Assembly (NCBI GenBank): GCA_038230975.1
Contig: JBBRMF010000194.1
Location: 1-9,966, forward strand
DNA from: JANXVV01 sp038230975
Lineage (GTDB): Bacteria; Planctomycetota; Phycisphaerae; Tepidisphaerales; Tepidisphaeraceae
Reading direction: 5' to 3'
Length of the DNA: 9,966 nucleotides
Both the position numbers and the translations under genes were made by a program. A model generated the notes under the pieces. The model saw only the letters and a list, made by a program, of their open reading frames with translations. It was not told the origin of the DNA and searched no databases. Below, one piece after another: positions 6,402-9,966 of this stretch; the first letter of the stretch is position 1, and every line of letters starts with the position of its first letter.

Positions 6402-6429
6402 ATTATACTGCCACTGAGACAAGTGCCAA
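6402..6429 (-). promoter_or_regulatory. Strong sigma70-type promoter of the coiled-coil gene
   Basis: On the minus strand TTGGCA (6429-6424), a 16-bp spacer and a perfect TATAAT (6407-6402) lie 45 bases upstream of the coiled-coil ATG at 6357. It is the best consensus promoter in the window and suggests steady expression of that gene. Confidence 0.65.
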
Positions 6430-6470
6430 TATCATTAGGTGAGAATGGGATTCAACAGTGACTGTCCCAT

Positions 6471-6499
6471 TTGCGAGAAGTGTAGCTATAAGCTACTAT
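6471..6499 (+). promoter_or_regulatory. Promoter and operator-like dyad of the toxin-antitoxin operon
   Basis: TTGCGA (6471-6476), a 17-bp spacer and TACTAT (6494-6499) point to a start site at about 6506, at or next to the GTG of the toxin gene. The spacer and -10 hold the dyad GTAGCT-ATA-AGCTAC (6482-6496), well placed for autorepression by the XRE antitoxin. A second nested dyad lies just upstream: ATGGGA (6445-6450) and TCCCAT (6465-6470) flank CAGTGACTG (6456-6464). Confidence 0.5.
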
Positions 6500-6506
6500 T
6501 GATGTC

Positions 6507-6764
6507 GTGCATCAGGTTGAATATTCCACTTCGGCGCTGAGGTCTCTGCGACGAATGCCGCGAAATAGAGCGAATCTTATTCGCTTGAAAATCAAGGCGC
6601 TCGCCGCCGATCCTTACGGCTTTCACGTCAACGCGACGAAGTTGCAGGGGCGTGATGGTTACAGATTGCGTGTCGGCGACTGGCGAGTTATCTACGAGAT
6701 CGACGATCGTAGAGTGGTTATTTTGGTGCTGGACATCAAACCGCGTGGAGGTGCCTATTCATGA
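6507..6764 (+). CDS. RelE/HigB-like type II toxin
   Basis: An 85-residue protein of the RelE/ParE superfamily; RelE-like members cut mRNA on the ribosome. The family core KLQGRDGYRLRVGDWRVIYE is at 45-64, followed by the last strands (VVILVLDIKPRGGAY, 70-84). Arg54, Arg60, Arg80 and Tyr84 sit where the superfamily keeps basic and aromatic active-site residues, so the toxin looks intact. The start is GTG 6507: no ATG or GTG lies upstream in frame before the TAA at 6489-6491. No ribosome site precedes it, and the likely transcription start is within a base or two, so the mRNA may be leaderless. The gene overlaps the antitoxin as ATGA. Toxin-first order is the HigBA arrangement. A ParE-type gyrase target cannot be ruled out from sequence alone. 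Confidence 0.88.
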   Translation: MHQVEYSTSALRSLRRMPRNRANLIRLKIKALAADPYGFHVNATKLQGRDGYRLRVGDWRVIYEIDDRRVVILVLDIKPRGGAYS

Positions 6765-7120
6765 AAACTGAAATCATCGAGCGTAAGGGTAAGTCGTTCG
6801 CGGTGGTTCCGCTACGAGATTATCAGCAGTTGGTGGAAGATGCGCGGATGCTGGAGGATGTGCGGACCTACGATTCCGCGAAGCGCAAGCGTGAGGAAGC
6901 GTTTCCAGCGGACGTTGCAGACCGTCTCGTGGCGGGTGAAAGTCCCATTCGCGTGTTCCGTGATTTTCGCGGGAAGACGCAGCAGCAGCTAGCGACGTCC
7001 GCGAGGATCTCGCGTCCTTATCTGGCGGAGTTGGAAGCAGGACGAAAAAAAGGCTCCGTGGCAGTGCTGCGCGCGGTTGCCAAAGCGCTTGGGTTGGAGT
7101 TGGACGATATCGTCGGCTAA
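6761..7120 (+). CDS. XRE-family antitoxin of the RelE/HigB-like toxin
   Basis: A 119-residue partner that should neutralise the toxin and repress the operon. The C-terminal half (about 61-119) is an XRE/HTH domain: GKTQQQLATSARISRPYLAE (71-90) is helix 2, turn and recognition helix, and SVAVLRAVAKALGLELDDIV (99-118) closes the five-helix fold. The N-terminal part (MKTEIIERKGKSFAVVPLRD, then YQQLVEDARMLEDV) resembles the beta-strand and helix opening of Phd/YefM-like antitoxins, with a charged linker (KRKREE, 41-46). That would be a Phd-like neck joined to an XRE domain; the Phd resemblance is weaker than the XRE call. ATG 6761 overlaps the toxin stop by ATGA, and GGAGG (6747-6751) lies 9 bases upstream. 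This gives the antitoxin a good ribosome site while the toxin has none, as expected for antitoxin excess. Confidence 0.87.
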   Translation: MKTEIIERKGKSFAVVPLRDYQQLVEDARMLEDVRTYDSAKRKREEAFPADVADRLVAGESPIRVFRDFRGKTQQQLATSARISRPYLAELEAGRKKGSVAVLRAVAKALGLELDDIVG

Positions 7121-7127
7121 CCGTTTT

Positions 7128-7801
7128 TTATTCCGCGGCCGGCACATTGCGGAAGAGTTCCGCTACTGGCATCGTGAACCCCGGCACAACCTGCTCGCCG
7201 TCAAGTTGGCCTGTCACGTCCAGGATTCGGATGGGTTCCGCCGCGTGGTGATACACCGCGACCGAGCGCGCTTTCCAGTCGACCCCCACGCCAGTCGTGT
7301 CCCCGATTCGAAATACTCCCGTGGTTTCTGAGTGATTTCGTCTGGCGTGTTGCCTTCACTGAGCACTTCAACGGCTAGATCCGGGGCAAGTGTGGGAATG
7401 GGTGTTCGGGTTTTGGGGAGTCGCTCTTTCGATACAAACGCAATATCGGGGAGTCTTACCCGGCCCGATGAGGACATTCGCATGGTGCTATCCACCCCGG
7501 AAACGGCCCCTAAATCGTGTTCGTTGACATAGATCGACAGTCGCGCCGCCAACGCAATAGTGATCATCGCTTCCCAATATCCCATGGTCTTCTTCACCAG
7601 CGTGCCATCGATCAATTCGCATAGCCGTTTGTCACGTTCGACGAAAAGCAAAAGATCCTCTTCCGTGGCGGTTCCCGGCCAGGGATCGAAGACGATGCGT
7701 TCCAGTGGTACATCCCCCAGGGCTCGCAACCAATCTGCGGCATTTTCAAAATGCCACGGTGGACGAAAACGACTGGATTCCAGGACGGCGTTCGTACACA
7801 T
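7128..7801 (-). pseudogene. Uma2-family (PD-(D/E)xK nuclease fold) protein, frameshifted
   Basis: Uma2 proteins have a restriction-endonuclease-like fold, occur in many copies in cyanobacteria and planctomycetes, and have unclear function. Recognisable parts are the planctomycete-style start (WHFENAADWLRALGDVPLERI), PGTATEEDLL, DKRLCELIDGTLVKKTMG, the catalytic Asp in LPDIAFV, and Glu in PDLAVEVLSEGNTPDEITQK. The original frame stops at 7214-7216. After RLAW, in a run of five G (7287-7283 on this strand), the family sequence continues in another frame as VDWKARSVAVYHHAAEPIRI and on to GFTMPVAELF, ending at TAA 7130-7128. Adding one G restores a protein of about 224 residues, so a single base was lost or misread. 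The nuclease core is upstream of the break and about 50 C-terminal residues are affected. The start at 7801 is the best family fit but lacks a clear ribosome site. The gene is convergent with the antitoxin, 7 bases away. Confidence 0.85.
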
Positions 7802-7808
7802 AGTGTAC
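7794..7808. promoter_or_regulatory. Dyad over the Uma2 start codon
   Basis: GTACAC-ATA-GTGTAC is a 15-bp dyad with perfect 6-bp arms that contains the likely Uma2 start codon (7801-7799). It could be a protein-binding site or a small mRNA hairpin that hides the start. The start assignment itself is not certain. Confidence 0.35.
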
Positions 7809-7916
7809 CAAATTACGCCAAGTGCCGGATATCGCATTATGCAGATCACGCTTTTCATTCTCCGGCGCATCCCCTACGATCAAGGGCCTTACAATTATTG
7901 ACTCGGAGAAATCGAA

Positions 7917-9746
7917 ATGCCCGTTGAAATCACGATGCCGCAGCTCTCGGATACGATGACCGAGGGGACTCTCGTTAAATGGTTGAAAAAGGAAGGGGAC
8001 AAGATCAAGCCCGGCGAGATTGTCGCCGAGGTCGAGACGGATAAAGCGACCATGGAGATGGAGAGTTTCGACGGCGGGACGCTGGCTCATATTCTCGTGC
8101 AGGAGGGCGGAAAAGTGGCGGTAGGGGCGACCTTGGCCGTGCTCGCGAACAGCAAGGATAATCCAGCGGACATCAAAGCAAAGTACTCCAGTGGGAAACC
8201 GGCGGGTGTCGCTTCGGGGACTTCCGTACCGGCGCCTGCGTTGGTTCCGGCGGCACCGAAACCTTTGAATCCAGCGCCGGCGGTGCCGATGAAACCCGCG
8301 CCGGCTCTCGTGGGCGCGGCTAAACCGCAAGCGGCGGGGAAGAATTATCAATTTGATATCGTCGTTATCGGTGGGGGTCCGGCGGGGTATGCGGCGGCCA
8401 TCCGCGCGGGGCAGTTGAAAAAGCGCGTCCTCTGCATCGAAAAAGAAAACCTCGGCGGTACCTGTCTGAACTGGGGCTGCATCCCAACCAAGGCTTTGCT
8501 TGAGGATGGCGCGTTCGTGCGGAAAATTCGCACGGAGGCAGAGCATCGCGGGATTACGGTCGGTGAAGTGAAAGTGGATTTCAGCAAGGTGATTGGTCGT
8601 AGCCGGGCGATCGCTGGGAAGCTGAGCGGTGGAATCGCGCATCTGTTTAAGAAGTACGAAGTGAAACATGAATTGGCGACGGCTCAGATTCTCGGTGCGC
8701 ATCGTGTAAAATTCACGAGCAAGGATAGGGCAAAAGAAGTGACGGCCGAGTACATCATCATCGCCACCGGTGCCAAGCCGACCCAGTTACCATTCGCGCC
8801 GTTTGATGGGCAAAAGATTATTACCAGCCGCGAGGCGATGAATCTGCCGAAGCAGCCGAAGAAAATCGCGATCATCGGCGCGGGGGCCATCGGGTGTGAG
8901 TTCGCCGATTTTTATAGCTCGATGGGAACCGAAGTCGTCATCATCGAGATGCTCGATCATCTTCTGCCGATCGAAGACACGGATGTCTCCGTGCTGCTCG
9001 AGCGTCTTTTTGCCAAGCGCAATATCGAAGTGCGGCTCAAAACCAAAACCGACAAGATCGAGAAAACCGATGCCGGTGTGAAACTCACGCTGAGTGGTGA
9101 AAAACCCGGCGTCGTCGAGGCGGATGTGGTATTGGTAGCCGTCGGCGTAACCGGAAATACCGACGGTCTGGCTGCCCCTGAATCCGGGCTGGGGATCGAG
9201 CGCGGTCGGGTGAAAGTGAATGCTCAATATCACACGAACCTGGAAAATGTCTGGGCAGTGGGCGACTGCATCAGCATGAACGGCACGCGGCATGCGGATC
9301 TGGCGCACGTGGCCCATCACGAAGCAGTGCTCTGTGTCGAAGCCATCTGCGGGCATGCGGCCCATCAGATCGATTATCAATTTATCCCCGGTTGCACGTA
9401 TACGCATCCACAGGTCGCCAGCATGGGTTACACCGAACGCCGTGCGCGGGAGGAGAAGCGCGAGATTCGCATCGGCAAATTCCCGTTCCAGGCGAGCGGG
9501 CGCGCGCTTGCGGCCGGTGAACCGGATGGATTCGTCAAACTGATTTTCGATGCCAAGTTCGGTGAACTGCTCGGCGTACACATGATTGGTGAAACGGTGA
9601 CAGAGCTGCTCAGCGAACTGGTCATGGCTCGCAAGCTGGAAGCGACGGAGGCTGAAATTATCGAAGCAATGCACCCGCACCCTACGATGAGCGAGGCGGT
9701 CATGGAAGCCGCCGGCGTTGCGGATGGGCGGGCGATTCATCTTTGA
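7917..9746 (+). CDS. lpdA: Dihydrolipoamide dehydrogenase (E3) with N-terminal lipoyl domain
   Basis: Reoxidises dihydrolipoyl groups with FAD and passes electrons to NAD+ (EC 1.8.1.4), closing the PDH cycle. At 609 residues it is about 140 longer than plain E3 because it begins with a lipoyl domain (1-80, Lys43 in ETDKATME) and an Ala/Pro linker (about 96-140). The E3 body has the FAD motif GGGPAG (152-157), the redox disulfide Cys183/Cys188 (GGTCLNWGC), the NAD motif GAGAIG (321-326), a second FAD motif ending AVGD (447-450), and the C-terminal HPHPTMSEA (586-594) with catalytic His588 and Glu593. All key residues are present. ATG 7917 follows GGAG by 8 bases. E3 proteins with lipoyl domains are known in several bacteria. 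It also serves other 2-oxoacid complexes and glycine cleavage in many organisms. It lies about 2.8 kb from pdhC and I see no strong promoter in the 115 bases upstream. Confidence 0.96.
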   Translation: MPVEITMPQLSDTMTEGTLVKWLKKEGDKIKPGEIVAEVETDKATMEMESFDGGTLAHILVQEGGKVAVGATLAVLANSKDNPADIKAKYSSGKPAGVASGTSVPAPALVPAAPKPLNPAPAVPMKPAPALVGAAKPQAAGKNYQFDIVVIGGGPAGYAAAIRAGQLKKRVLCIEKENLGGTCLNWGCIPTKALLEDGAFVRKIRTEAEHRGITVGEVKVDFSKVIGRSRAIAGKLSGGIAHLFKKYEVKHELATAQILGAHRVKFTSKDRAKEVTAEYIIIATGAKPTQLPFAPFDGQKIITSREAMNLPKQPKKIAIIGAGAIGCEFADFYSSMGTEVVIIEMLDHLLPIEDTDVSVLLERLFAKRNIEVRLKTKTDKIEKTDAGVKLTLSGEKPGVVEADVVLVAVGVTGNTDGLAAPESGLGIERGRVKVNAQYHTNLENVWAVGDCISMNGTRHADLAHVAHHEAVLCVEAICGHAAHQIDYQFIPGCTYTHPQVASMGYTERRAREEKREIRIGKFPFQASGRALAAGEPDGFVKLIFDAKFGELLGVHMIGETVTELLSELVMARKLEATEAEIIEAMHPHPTMSEAVMEAAGVADGRAIHL

Positions 9747-9766
9747 TTCGAAGTGGCATTTGGGTC

Positions 9767-9863
9767 CCCTCTCCCGGTACTCCGGGGGAGGGTTAGGGTG
9801 GGGGCTTGTAGTACGGGGAAAAAATCCCCCACCCCAGCCCCCCCCCCGAGTACCGGGGGAGGG
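9767..9863. repeat. Imperfect 38-bp inverted repeat after lpd
   Basis: Arms 9767-9804 and 9826-9863 match as inverted copies in 33 of 38 positions, with a 21-bp spacer. Each arm has a CCCGG-TACT-CCGGG-type core and a G-rich or C-rich flank; the right arm holds a run of ten C (9838-9847). It lies 20 bases past the lpd stop and could end or stabilise its transcript. There is no T-tract, so it is not a standard intrinsic terminator. I recall similar 'ctctcccggagtaccggggg' units as dispersed repeats in Gemmata-type genomes. The mismatches suggest an old or imperfect copy. The remaining AT-rich bases to 9966 show nothing I can name. Confidence 0.75.
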
Positions 9864-9966
9864 AGAAAAGAAATTAGTCATATCCACCCCGCGTTAAAAA
9901 TTTATTCGGATTTGGAATTTAGCATTTTTCGGGATCGTTGTCTTATTTATGTTGCAAAATCAATTC

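Noticed and set aside
7121..7130. T-run after the antitoxin as an intrinsic terminator
   Set aside because: The preceding stem is only three base pairs (CGG/CCG), and the Ts overlap the Uma2 stop codon.
5089..7756. 12-bp direct repeat TTCAAAATGCCA at 5089-5100 and 7745-7756 as possible insertion target duplication
   Set aside because: The second copy is inside Uma2 coding sequence for a conserved HFENA stretch and does not bound the block. Chance is the simpler explanation.
7746..8702. 318-codon minus frame across the Uma2-lpd gap
   Set aside because: It covers the lpd lipoyl domain on the wrong strand and reads the Uma2 start region out of frame. It has no family features.
8787..9887. 366-codon open frame antisense to lpd
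   Set aside because: It is His/Arg/Phe-rich in the manner of a shadow frame, and it runs through the downstream inverted repeat. lpd explains the region.

Overview
The window looks like a chromosomal stretch from a planctomycete, most likely Gemmata-like. That placement is inference from recognised family habits: a lipoyl domain fused to E3, a BlaI/M56 pair, an Uma2-family protein, small PFxPF proteins, and intergenic inverted repeats of the 'CACGGGCTTCCAGCCCGTG' and 'CTCCCGGTACTCCGGGGGAG' kinds. No rRNA or protein marker here fixes the genus. I saw no tRNA, rRNA, CRISPR array or transposase.

Layout. (1) 1-591, minus strand: a BlaI/MecI-type repressor followed, with a GTGA overlap, by the start of an M56 (BlaR1-like) membrane peptidase that runs off the left edge. 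A 38-bp perfect palindrome sits on the repressor's own promoter. (2) 592-836: intergenic, leading to the pyruvate dehydrogenase genes. (3) 837-5080, plus strand: pdhA (E1 alpha), two small proteins sharing a repeated PFxPF...GxRYEV module, a possible 26-codon ORF, pdhB (E1 beta) and pdhC (E2). (4) 5081-5301: a weak terminator and a large inverted repeat. (5) 5302-6357, minus: a long coiled-coil protein of unknown function. (6) 6507-7120, plus: a RelE/HigB-like toxin and an XRE-type antitoxin with ATGA overlap. (7) 7128-7801, minus: an Uma2-family gene broken by one frameshift. (8) 7917-9746, plus: lpd (E3, dihydrolipoamide dehydrogenase) with its own lipoyl domain. (9) 9747-9966: a second inverted repeat, then about 100 AT-rich bases in which I see nothing.

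How the genes work together. E1 decarboxylates pyruvate with thiamine diphosphate and acetylates the E2 lipoyl arm. E2 passes the acetyl group to CoA, and E3 reoxidises the dihydrolipoyl arm with FAD and NAD+. E3 is separated from pdhC by about 2.8 kb of unrelated genes on both strands, so it needs its own promoter or read-through. The first 60 residues of the E2 and E3 lipoyl domains are identical although 25 of those 60 codons differ silently.

The most interesting observations are the PFxPF genes embedded between E1 alpha and E1 beta, the identical but synonymously diverged lipoyl domains, the nested palindromic operator of the BlaI gene, and a probably leaderless toxin-antitoxin operon inside the split pdh cluster.
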